This document shows, piece by piece, positions 1 to 5,083 of a DNA stretch of 9,303 nucleotides. Where the stretch lies: NCBI GenBank assembly GCA_023426425.1, contig JAFAAT010000202.1, positions 1 to 9,303 on the forward strand, read 5' to 3'. Made by a program: the position numbers and the translations under genes. How positions within the stretch are numbered: the first letter of the stretch is position 1; every line of letters begins with the position of its first letter. The notes under the pieces were generated by a model. It was given only the letters and a program-made list of their open reading frames with translations. It was not told the DNA's origin and searched no databases. This DNA is from Bacteroidota bacterium (GTDB lineage: Bacteria; Bacteroidota; Bacteroidia; Chitinophagales; Chitinophagaceae).

Positions 1-23
1 GGGGGGAGGGGGAACCCTTTCGC

Positions 24-67
24 AAACAAAAAACCCTGGCACTACTGATTGAGAAGAGCCAGGGTTT
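24..67 (-). terminator. Intrinsic terminator of odhB
   Basis: A perfect 10-bp inverted repeat, AAACCCTGGC (31-40) and GCCAGGGTTT (58-67), encloses a 17-base loop. Read on the minus strand, the stem ends in a run of T's that continues as TTTGTTT. It lies 27 bases beyond the odhB stop codon, where a Rho-independent terminator is expected. The plus-strand side is followed by less T-rich sequence, so it probably works mainly for the minus strand. Confidence 0.85.
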
Positions 68-94
68 GTCTGATTTAGTTGTATTCGATGCTTG

Positions 95-1318
95 TTAAAC
101 CTCCAACAGCGCCTGCACGGGGTCTCTGCCGATAAGGAGGAGCTCAGGATTTTCAAGGAGTTCTTTTACGCGCACCAGGAAACTTACAGACTCGCGACCA
201 TCGATTATGCGGTGATCGTAGCTGAGAGCGAGATACATCATCGGGCGTGCTTCTATCTTGCCGTTGATGACCATCGGCCGCTCCTGTAACTTGTGCATGC
301 CCAGGATTGCAGACTGAGGAATATTGATAATAGGCGTAGACATAAGAGAACCGAACACACCACCGTTTGTGATAGTGAAAGTTCCACCTGTCATTTCCTC
401 TATGCTGAGTTTATTCTCTCTTGCTTTCTTTGCTACCTCCACCACTTTGCTTTCTATCTCTGCCATGCTAAGGCTTTCGGCATTGCGGATTACCGGTACT
501 ACCAGTCCCTTAGGTGCGGAAACCGCGATGGAGATATCACAGTAGTCGTGGTAAATGATTTCTTCGCCATCGATATAAGCATTGACTGCAGGCCATTCAA
601 GAAGTGCGATGCAGCAGGCTTTTGCGAAGAATGACATGAAACCCAGGTTAACGCCATGAGCTTCTTTGAAAGTTTCTTTATACTGTTTGCGGATTTCCAT
701 GATACGCGTCATGTCCACTTCATTGAAAGTAGTGAGCATGGCGGTGGTGTTCTTGGCTTCCACAAGGCGGCGGGAAACCGTCTTCCGGAGATTACTCATC
801 TTCTCGCGGCGGTCGTTGCGGGAGAAGGCTTCTTCTCCGCCCTTGCGTCCGGGAGCAGACAGCGCTTGCAAAACATCGTTCTTAAGGATACGACCCATAG
901 AGCCTGAACCTTTTACCTGCGTAGGCTGCACCTGTTTGTCAGCCATAATAGACCGTGCGACCGGTGTGGCTTTCACATCTGCGGGCACTTCCTTTTTGGC
1001 AGGTTTGGGTTCCTCTTTAGGAGCAGCTGCCTGCGGTGCTTCAGCTGGTGCAGGAGCGGATGCTATTGCTCCTTCGGGCTTTGGTGCGGTTTCGTCTATT
1101 TTGCAGGCAATATCACCAATCGCGAGGGTGTCGCCTTCCTTAGCGACCGTCTGGAGTATGCCTGCTTGTTCCGCGTTAAGTTCGAATGTAGCTTTTTCAG
1201 ATTCAAGTTCGCAGATGAGTTCATCGCGATCAACCCATTCTCCATCTTTCTTGAGCCATTTAACTAAGGTCACCTCACTGATCGATTCTCCTACTGCAGG
1301 CACTTTAATATCTATCAT
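95..1318 (-). CDS. odhB: 2-oxoglutarate dehydrogenase E2 (dihydrolipoyllysine succinyltransferase)
   Basis: This 407-residue protein is the succinyl-transferring core of the 2-oxoglutarate dehydrogenase complex (TCA cycle, cytoplasm). It passes the succinyl group from E1 through lipoyl-lysine to CoA. The N-terminal lipoyl domain (about 1-76) carries the ESEKA motif with the lipoyl lysine at K42. An Ala/Pro/Lys-rich linker follows (about 77-112), then a peripheral subunit-binding domain (about 114-152, ATPVARSIMADKQV...GRILKNDV) and the catalytic domain (about 175-407). The active-site motif DHRIIDG places the catalytic His at 369 and the Asp at 373. Length and the ESEKA motif fit the E2o type better than pyruvate dehydrogenase E2, which usually has DKA in the lipoyl domain. 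The ATG at 1318 begins directly with the conserved lipoyl start IDIKVPAVGESI. No E1 gene (sucA/odhA) is adjacent in the window; the gene has its own promoter and terminator, so it appears monocistronic. The symbol sucB is equally valid. Confidence 0.96.
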   Translation of the reverse strand: MIDIKVPAVGESISEVTLVKWLKKDGEWVDRDELICELESEKATFELNAEQAGILQTVAKEGDTLAIGDIACKIDETAPKPEGAIASAPAPAEAPQAAAPKEEPKPAKKEVPADVKATPVARSIMADKQVQPTQVKGSGSMGRILKNDVLQALSAPGRKGGEEAFSRNDRREKMSNLRKTVSRRLVEAKNTTAMLTTFNEVDMTRIMEIRKQYKETFKEAHGVNLGFMSFFAKACCIALLEWPAVNAYIDGEEIIYHDYCDISIAVSAPKGLVVPVIRNAESLSMAEIESKVVEVAKKARENKLSIEEMTGGTFTITNGGVFGSLMSTPIINIPQSAILGMHKLQERPMVINGKIEARPMMYLALSYDHRIIDGRESVSFLVRVKELLENPELLLIGRDPVQALLEV

Positions 1319-1347
1319 CGGAAGAAAATATGATGTTTTGCGGGCTG

Positions 1348-1381
1348 CTAAATTACTGAACCCCTATGGATAAATCAAAAA
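1348..1381 (-). promoter_or_regulatory. Bacteroidota-type promoter of odhB
   Basis: Read on the minus strand, TTTTTG (1381-1376) is followed after 20 bases by TAATTTAG (1355-1348). This fits the Bacteroidota primary-sigma pattern of a TTTG/TTG -33 box and a TAnnTTTG -7 box with about 19-20 bases between; one -7 position (A for T) is off consensus. Transcription would start near 1342 and give a leader of roughly 24 bases before the odhB ATG. Confidence 0.5.
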
Positions 1382-1709
1382 GGGTGAAAAGGCACACGCA
1401 AACCCTCACTTACATCATAACACATAGTCAAAATGGGACGATGAGGACCGGCATTTCGGTACAGGTGACTTACCTGAATCCTTTATATCTCCTCCCTGCC
1501 TCCTTGCTGTCTCCTTCATACCTGCGTGCTGAGAATTGCTGTAAATCGACACCTCATTTGGTTGACCTCTTTTTCAACCCCTTTTTTCACCCGAAATTTT
1601 ACCATTTTTCACCTCGAAAAAACTTTTTTTAAAATTTCTTTCCGCGCCTGGCGCGGCTTTCACTGGCATTATGTAAGGGTTGTAATGCTAAAATGCCTTT
1701 TCACGACCG
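1382..1709. other. Intergenic stretch without a recognisable gene
   Basis: This is the left and middle part of the gap between the divergent odhB and MgtC-family genes. Open frames here of 82-88 codons have no recognisable domain and are rich in Phe, His, Leu and Ser, as expected from C/T-rich noncoding DNA. A pyrimidine-rich part (about 1480-1530) passes into an A/T-rich block (about 1560-1641), which ends at a GC palindrome. I see no RNA gene or mobile element. Confidence 0.5.
1642..1656. repeat. GC-only palindrome next to an A/T-rich block
   Basis: CCGCGCC-T-GGCGCGG is a perfect 15-base palindrome made only of G and C around the central T. It directly follows a strongly A/T-rich stretch (1614-1641) and lies 54 bases before a TATCTTTG promoter element. 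It could be an operator or a short hairpin (6-bp stem, 3-base loop). No T-run follows on either strand, so it is not a convincing terminator. Confidence 0.4.
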
Positions 1710-1717
1710 TATCTTTG
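1710..1717 (+). promoter_or_regulatory. TATCTTTG -7 promoter element
   Basis: TATCTTTG matches the Bacteroidota -7 consensus TAnnTTTG at every fixed position and is followed by GC. A matching -33 box at the usual 19-20 base distance is not clear; the nearest TTG (1680-1682) is 27 bases upstream. Transcription would start near 1723 and read toward the candidate RNA and the MgtC-family gene. Confidence 0.45.
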
Positions 1718-1722
1718 CATCA

Positions 1723-1877
1723 GGCAATTTCCCGAAGCACAACCACTACAACCTTGTCTCAGAACCGCGGCTGAAACTTGATTGTATCTAAGTCCACAAA
1801 CATTGCCACACCTGCCCAGCTACTTGCATTCATGTGTAATCCAAATGGCGGCTAAACTGATGAGGTGTAGTTTTTTT
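1723..1877 (+). ncRNA. Candidate structured leader RNA or small RNA upstream of the MgtC-family gene
   Basis: From the predicted start after TATCTTTG to a T7 tract (1871-1877) there are about 155 bases that can form an ordered fold. GGCAAT (1723-1728) pairs with ATTGCC (1802-1807). Inside it TACAA (1747-1751) pairs with TTGTA (1782-1786), and TCAG (1759-1762) with CTGA (1771-1774). Directly abutting the first helix, ACACCT (1808-1813) pairs with AGGTGT (1863-1868), three bases before the T-run, so this helix could act as a terminator. The region has no convincing protein-coding frame apart from one very short one. I do not recognise an M-box, a 6S RNA or another named family. It could be a standalone small RNA or an attenuating 5' leader. 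The pairings were found by eye and individual helices are short. Confidence 0.3.
1808..1877 (+). terminator. Possible terminator or attenuator before the MgtC-family gene
   Basis: ACACCT (1808-1813) and AGGTGT (1863-1868) form a 6-bp closing helix around 49 bases. Those bases contain a smaller hairpin (TAC-TT-GCA, loop TTCA, TGTGTA; 1821-1838). TAG and seven T's follow. The T-run is good, but the stem just before it is weaker than in a typical intrinsic terminator. It lies 22 bases before the ATG of the downstream gene, so it could control read-through into it. Confidence 0.3.
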
Positions 1878-1895
1878 ATAGTGTTCGTAAATTGA
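1845..1895 (+). other. Possible 16-residue leader peptide ORF
   Basis: A short frame encodes MAAKLMRCSFFIVFVN and stops with TGA at 1893-1895, four bases before the ATG of the MgtC-family gene. It reads through the 3' arm of the putative terminator helix and its T-run, so ribosomes on it could disrupt that helix. Salmonella mgtCBR has short leader ORFs, but I see no sequence similarity to them. A 16-codon frame can arise by chance and the ATG has no clear ribosome binding site. Confidence 0.15.
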
Positions 1896-1899
1896 TGGA

Positions 1900-2550
1900 A
1901 TGGAACTCCTTCCCGAGGATATACAGAAGTTGCTTGTGGCTACCTTACTGGGCGCCATCATCGGTATTGACAGGGAATGGCGGGGAAAAGCCGCCGGCTT
2001 CCGGACTCTGATGCTGGTGAGTATGGGATCAGCCCTGTTCACGCTGGTGTCCTACAAAATGATAGCCCTGGACCCGCATTATAATAGTGACGTCACCCGC
2101 ATCGCTTCAAACATTGTGACGGGAATCGGCTTCCTCGGCGCGGGAATCATATTCAGGCGGCATCAGGATGTGCAGGGCCTGACTACGGCAGCAACCGTCT
2201 GGGCAGCAGCAGCCATTGGTATGGCTGTCGCGATTGGTTCTTACTGGATCGCCGTGATTAGCACCGTACTGACCTGGCTCACACTTTCGTTGGTCCACGT
2301 GATTGAAGGGCAAATGGAAAAGTATTTTTCCATTGAAAAGTACACCATATCCTGGGACTGGAAACGGTATGGAATGATCAGCTGCGAAGAGTTCTTTGGG
2401 GACGGGAAATTCGTGCTGAAGCAACACAAGATTACCAAGACCGAGGACAAGATTACCGCGGAATGGTCGATAAGGAGTACAAAGAAGAACCACCAGGAAT
2501 TTATTAAAAAAGTGCTGGAGGACGAGCGGATCGTGGGGTTGATTTACTAA
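1900..2550 (+). CDS. MgtC/SapB family inner-membrane protein
   Basis: This 216-residue protein has the full MgtC/SapB N-terminal membrane domain (about 5-137). The signatures are GIDREWRGKAAGFRTLMLV (22-40), RIASNIVTGIGFLGAGIIF (67-85) and VQGLTTAATVWAAAAIG (91-107). They alternate with hydrophobic segments near 8-22, 36-56, 72-85, 97-112 and 114-136. A soluble C-terminal part (about 140-216) resembles the length of the ACT-like tail of family members. MgtC proteins are linked to growth in low magnesium and, in pathogens, to inhibition of F-type ATP synthase; what this homologue does is inferred, not shown. An in-frame TAA at 1888 limits the start, so the ATG at 1900 is the first possible one. 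An ATG at 1895 is out of frame. The gene is convergent with crcB and separated from it by 29 bases. Confidence 0.9.
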   Translation: MELLPEDIQKLLVATLLGAIIGIDREWRGKAAGFRTLMLVSMGSALFTLVSYKMIALDPHYNSDVTRIASNIVTGIGFLGAGIIFRRHQDVQGLTTAATVWAAAAIGMAVAIGSYWIAVISTVLTWLTLSLVHVIEGQMEKYFSIEKYTISWDWKRYGMISCEEFFGDGKFVLKQHKITKTEDKITAEWSIRSTKKNHQEFIKKVLEDERIVGLIY

Positions 2551-2563
2551 GCATTGTCCCTGC

Positions 2564-2579
2564 CATACCTCAAAGTATG
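2564..2579. terminator. Small hairpin between convergent genes
   Basis: CATAC (2564-2568) and GTATG (2575-2579) pair around the 6-base loop CTCAAA in the 29-base gap between the converging MgtC-family and crcB genes. The stem is only 5 bp and no T-run follows, so it is at best a weak bidirectional terminator. Confidence 0.2.
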
Positions 2580-2963
2580 CTAGTCCAAGATTTCACTGGA
2601 AAGCCAGATGCCCGCCCTACAAAGAAGCAGTCCAAGCACGACACTAAGTGAGGCATAAAGTACTGCCTGAACTGACATGTTTTTGCTGACCAGCGAAAGG
2701 CTATCACCAGCAAAGGCTGAGAAGGTTGTGAAGCCACCACAAAAACCAGTAGCCAGAATGAGCATAAGGTCTTCCCGTGCAATGTTCCATTTCTGACTCA
2801 GCCCCACCAATACACCAAACAGCAGGCAGCCAAGTAGATTGACTGTAAGCGTGGCAAAGGGAAATTCGCCAAAACGACGATTGGTAATGGCAAGAAAACA
2901 CCCATAGCGGGCCATGCTTCCAACGGCGCCACCAAGGCCTACAAGTAAAAAAGCGCGTAACAT
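2580..2963 (-). CDS. crcB: Fluoride-specific ion channel CrcB/Fluc
   Basis: This 127-residue membrane protein is of normal length for the dual-topology Fluc channels that let fluoride leave the cytoplasm. Family motifs are in order: GGAVGSMARY (11-20), with the conserved Arg at 19; TLTVNLLGCLLFG (38-50), with the pore Asn at 42; and GFCGGFTTFSAF (73-84), where F81 and F84 align with the fluoride-contacting phenylalanines. Four hydrophobic segments are visible (about 3-22, 35-54, 66-87, 98-122). As a single short gene it would work as a homodimer. The ATG at 2963 gives the usual N-terminus. It lies 42 bases after the stop of the TolB-like gene, and its start codon sits inside a strong hairpin. 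The known fluoride riboswitch is not recognisable in the short upstream region. Confidence 0.96.
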   Translation of the reverse strand: MLRAFLLVGLGGAVGSMARYGCFLAITNRRFGEFPFATLTVNLLGCLLFGVLVGLSQKWNIAREDLMLILATGFCGGFTTFSAFAGDSLSLVSKNMSVQAVLYASLSVVLGLLLCRAGIWLSSEILD

Positions 2964-2980
2964 CTTTTAAAGTTACGCGC
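2947..2980 (-). terminator. Terminator-like hairpin overlapping the crcB start codon
   Basis: GCGCGTAAC (2953-2961) and GTTACGCGC (2972-2980) form a perfect 9-bp, GC-rich inverted repeat with a 10-base loop. Read on the minus strand, the second arm is followed immediately by six T's (2952-2947), the classic form of an intrinsic terminator. The arm and T-run are also codons 1-6 of crcB (the ATG begins in the loop at 2963). It may terminate the upstream TolB-like gene, attenuate crcB, or hide the crcB start from ribosomes. Confidence 0.65.
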
Positions 2981-3005
2981 CTTTATGAAAAACCCTTTGT
3001 GGCTA

Positions 3006-4100
3006 CTATTCTACCCAGTCCGCTATAAACAGATTGGTATCGTGTGTACCGCCATTGTTTCTGTTCGAACTGAAGATGATCTTCTTGCCATCCGGAGAAA
3101 ACATCGGGAACGCGTCGAAGCCACCATCGTGAGATATCTTTTTCAGTCCTGTACCATCGATGTTGATGATGTACATGTTGAAGGGAAAACCTCTTTCATA
3201 TTCGTGGTTGGAGGCGAAAATGATCCGTTTTCCATCGGGCATGAAGTTCGGAGCCCAGTTGGCTTTCCCCAGGTTGGTTACCTGGCGGACATTGCTGCCA
3301 TCGACGTTTGCTACGAACACCTCCATATTTGTGGGCATTACAAGGCCTTGTTTCAATAGCTCCTTGTATTCGCTGGCTTCTGCATCATTCTTAGGACGTG
3401 AGGCTCTCCAGACGATCTGAGTACCATCAGGCGAGAACCAGGCACCACCATCATAACCGAGGTCAGTAGTGATCTGCTTTACATTGCTGCCGTCAATGTC
3501 CATGAGATAGAGGTCAAGGTCGCCGTTGCGGATGGAGGTGAAGACGATCTTATCGCCTTTTGGAGAGATGGTTGCTTCACCGTCGTACCCTGGCTCTTTT
3601 GTAAGTTGCTTTGTCACCTTCCCTGTAAGGTCAGAGACGAAGATGTCGTATGAATCATAGATCGGCCATACGTACTTCTTCAATACTTTTCTGTCTGGAA
3701 CCGGTGGACAGTCCTCGCCGCCGAGATGGGTGGAGGCATAAAGGACATGCTGTTTATCGGGCATGATATAGGCACAGGTTGTCCGGCCCTTGCCTGTGCT
3801 CACCATGTTATAGACGAACTCTTCACCTTCTTCAGGCAGCTTGCCGAAGAATATCTGGTCGCACATGAGGCCTTCAGCCTTGTTAGTGCGCTGGAAGACA
3901 ATATGTTCATTGTCGTAGCCGAAGTAGGCCTCTGCGTTGTCGCCGCCGAAAGTGAGCTGGCGTACATTCTTGAAATGCTTTTCGTCTGAGTACACAAGGT
4001 CCTTCATTTCAGAAGGCTTCGGGGCTGCATGTTGGGGTTGAGCCTGCGCTACAGAAGTAGCAGCAATGGCCACCACGGCAAATAAAGTTCTGATTCTCAT
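3006..4100 (-). CDS. Secreted TolB-like beta-propeller (PD40/WD40-like) protein
   Basis: The 364-residue product has a signal peptide (MRIRTLFAVVAIAATSVAQA, probable cleavage after residue 20), so it is exported. The mature part carries repeats of the PD40 type seen in TolB and in the N-terminal propellers of S9 peptidases. Clear units begin near 178 (ISPKGDKIVFTS), 222 (FSPDGTQIVWRA), 286 (FMPDGKRIIFAS) and 334 (FSPDGKKIIFSSN), with less perfect ones near 60-70 and 110-122. Strands ending in DIDGSN, NVDGSN and NIDGTG mark the blade edges. No protease or other catalytic domain follows, so it is a propeller-only protein, perhaps a binding or scaffold protein in the periplasm or outer envelope. 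Its substrate is unknown. It is not the canonical TolB: there is no separate TolB N-terminal domain and no tol-pal neighbours. The ATG at 4100 is supported by the signal peptide. Confidence 0.85.
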   Translation of the reverse strand: MRIRTLFAVVAIAATSVAQAQPQHAAPKPSEMKDLVYSDEKHFKNVRQLTFGGDNAEAYFGYDNEHIVFQRTNKAEGLMCDQIFFGKLPEEGEEFVYNMVSTGKGRTTCAYIMPDKQHVLYASTHLGGEDCPPVPDRKVLKKYVWPIYDSYDIFVSDLTGKVTKQLTKEPGYDGEATISPKGDKIVFTSIRNGDLDLYLMDIDGSNVKQITTDLGYDGGAWFSPDGTQIVWRASRPKNDAEASEYKELLKQGLVMPTNMEVFVANVDGSNVRQVTNLGKANWAPNFMPDGKRIIFASNHEYERGFPFNMYIINIDGTGLKKISHDGGFDAFPMFSPDGKKIIFSSNRNNGGTHDTNLFIADWVE

Positions 4101-4110
4101 AATAATGCCG

Positions 4111-4118
4111 CAAAGCTA
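4111..4118 (-). promoter_or_regulatory. TAGCTTTG -7 promoter element for the TolB-like gene
   Basis: On the minus strand TAGCTTTG fits the Bacteroidota -7 consensus TAnnTTTG exactly and is followed by CGGC. It lies 10 bases before the ATG at 4100, so the leader would be only a few bases long. No clear TTTG is found 19-20 bases upstream. Confidence 0.45.
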
Positions 4119-4157
4119 CCCCCAAGCTTTGGAACAGACGCTGATCTGTGTCACCGG

Positions 4158-4176
4158 ATTGTCAAACCATGACAAT
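4158..4176. promoter_or_regulatory. Perfect inverted repeat ATTGTCA-N5-TGACAAT, possible operator
   Basis: Two 7-base arms separated by AACCA form a perfect dyad of 19 bases in the 114-base gap between the MBL hydrolase stop and the TolB-like start. It sits about 40 bases upstream of the TAGCTTTG element. The length and spacing look like a dimeric regulator site. No T-run follows on either strand, so it is unlikely to be a terminator. Confidence 0.35.
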
Positions 4177-4214
4177 TCCAGCGTTTTTTGATGATGCTGG
4201 AAAAAGAGATCGGG

Positions 4215-5078
4215 TTAGGATTTATTGATATGTTTGTCGATATCGGCGAGACTAAAGGTTTCCTTGATGCGGATACGGCCATCAACCTCATGAACAGTTG
4301 CACATTCTGTTTTGGGGTCGTGTTCGAAGAAGAGGACCCAGTTATTGGCTGCGGCTTCGCGGAGAATCTTTTTCTTTTCCAGCAGGGTGTCGAGTGGACG
4401 CATATCGTAGGCCATGACCCAGGGCATGGAGATGTGAGCGGCGCTGGGGATAAGATCGGCGCAGTAAAGAATGGTAGTTCCGTTGTAATTGATCTGGGGG
4501 AGCATCATAGCCTCTGTGTGGCCTTTGACTATCCTTACCTGAATGTCCTGCACCCACTCGCTGCCGTCCATGAGTTCCACAAAGCGGAGAATGCCTTCTT
4601 TCTCTGCCAGGGGCATGAAGTTCTCCTTCAGGAAAGAGGCTTTTTCCCTATCGTTTGGACTTGAAGCAGCTTTCCAGTGTTCATCGTTGCTCCAGTAGAA
4701 AGCTTTCGGGAAGGCAGGTACGAGTTGCTCACCTACTTTCTTCACGGCTCCACCGCAATGGTCGAAATGGAGGTGGGTGAGGAACACATCTGAGATGTCG
4801 TCAGGCCTGTAGCCGAGCTTTTGAAGATTACCCTCCAGGGAATCTTCACCATGAGGATGGTAGAAACTGAAGAACTTTTCGTCCTGTTTATTTCCCATGC
4901 CGGTGTCGATCAGGATGCGGTAGTTTCCATTTTCAATCAACATGCAACGCATGGCCCAGGTGCACATATTGTTATCATCGGCGGGATTCACTTTTTGCCA
5001 CATGCTTTTGGGCACGACACCGTGCATTGCACCACCATCCAACTTGAAATAACCTGCGTTGACTGAAAATAGTTTCAT
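4215..5078 (-). CDS. MBL-fold metallohydrolase, lactonase-like
   Basis: The 287-residue protein has the complete dinuclear metal site of the metallo-beta-lactamase fold: HLHFDH (H102, H104, D106, H107), H187 in VKGHTEA, D208 in LYCAD and H253 in FFEHD. This arrangement and the opening segment (LIDTGMGNK, 57-64) resemble the AHL-lactonase/methyl parathion hydrolase branch, not true beta-lactamases or glyoxalase II. The real substrate cannot be read from sequence; a lactone or ester is plausible. No signal peptide is seen, so it is probably cytoplasmic. The start ATG at 5078 lies 5 bases after the TAA of the UMF1-type transporter gene, so the two are almost surely cotranscribed. CCAGC/GCTGG (4178-4182 and 4196-4200) could form a small hairpin after the stop, but no T-run follows it. 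Confidence 0.9.
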   Translation of the reverse strand: MKLFSVNAGYFKLDGGAMHGVVPKSMWQKVNPADDNNMCTWAMRCMLIENGNYRILIDTGMGNKQDEKFFSFYHPHGEDSLEGNLQKLGYRPDDISDVFLTHLHFDHCGGAVKKVGEQLVPAFPKAFYWSNDEHWKAASSPNDREKASFLKENFMPLAEKEGILRFVELMDGSEWVQDIQVRIVKGHTEAMMLPQINYNGTTILYCADLIPSAAHISMPWVMAYDMRPLDTLLEKKKILREAAANNWVLFFEHDPKTECATVHEVDGRIRIKETFSLADIDKHINKS

Positions 5079-5083
5079 AGTTC

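Noticed and set aside
666..1373. Plus-strand open frame of 235 codons
   Set aside because: It lies antisense to the catalytic and lipoyl regions of odhB, which has unambiguous family motifs; its own translation shows no domain.
1366..1632. Plus-strand open frame of 88 codons in the odhB-MgtC gap
   Set aside because: It has no recognisable domain, an odd composition from C/T-rich DNA and no promoter; its start overlaps the odhB promoter on the other strand.
1723..1877. M-box (ykoK) magnesium riboswitch or 6S RNA
   Set aside because: The conserved M-box core sequences are absent, and there is no long hairpin with a large central bubble as in 6S RNA.
2964..3005. Fluoride riboswitch upstream of crcB
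   Set aside because: Only 42 bases separate crcB from the previous gene, and I could not find the conserved crcB-motif pseudoknot sequences there.
4178..4200. CCAGC/GCTGG hairpin as terminator of the MBL hydrolase gene
   Set aside because: The stem is only 5 bp with a 13-base loop, and no T-run follows on the minus strand.
4188..4664. Plus-strand open frame of 158 codons
   Set aside because: It is antisense to the C-terminal half of the MBL hydrolase, whose metal ligands are all in place.
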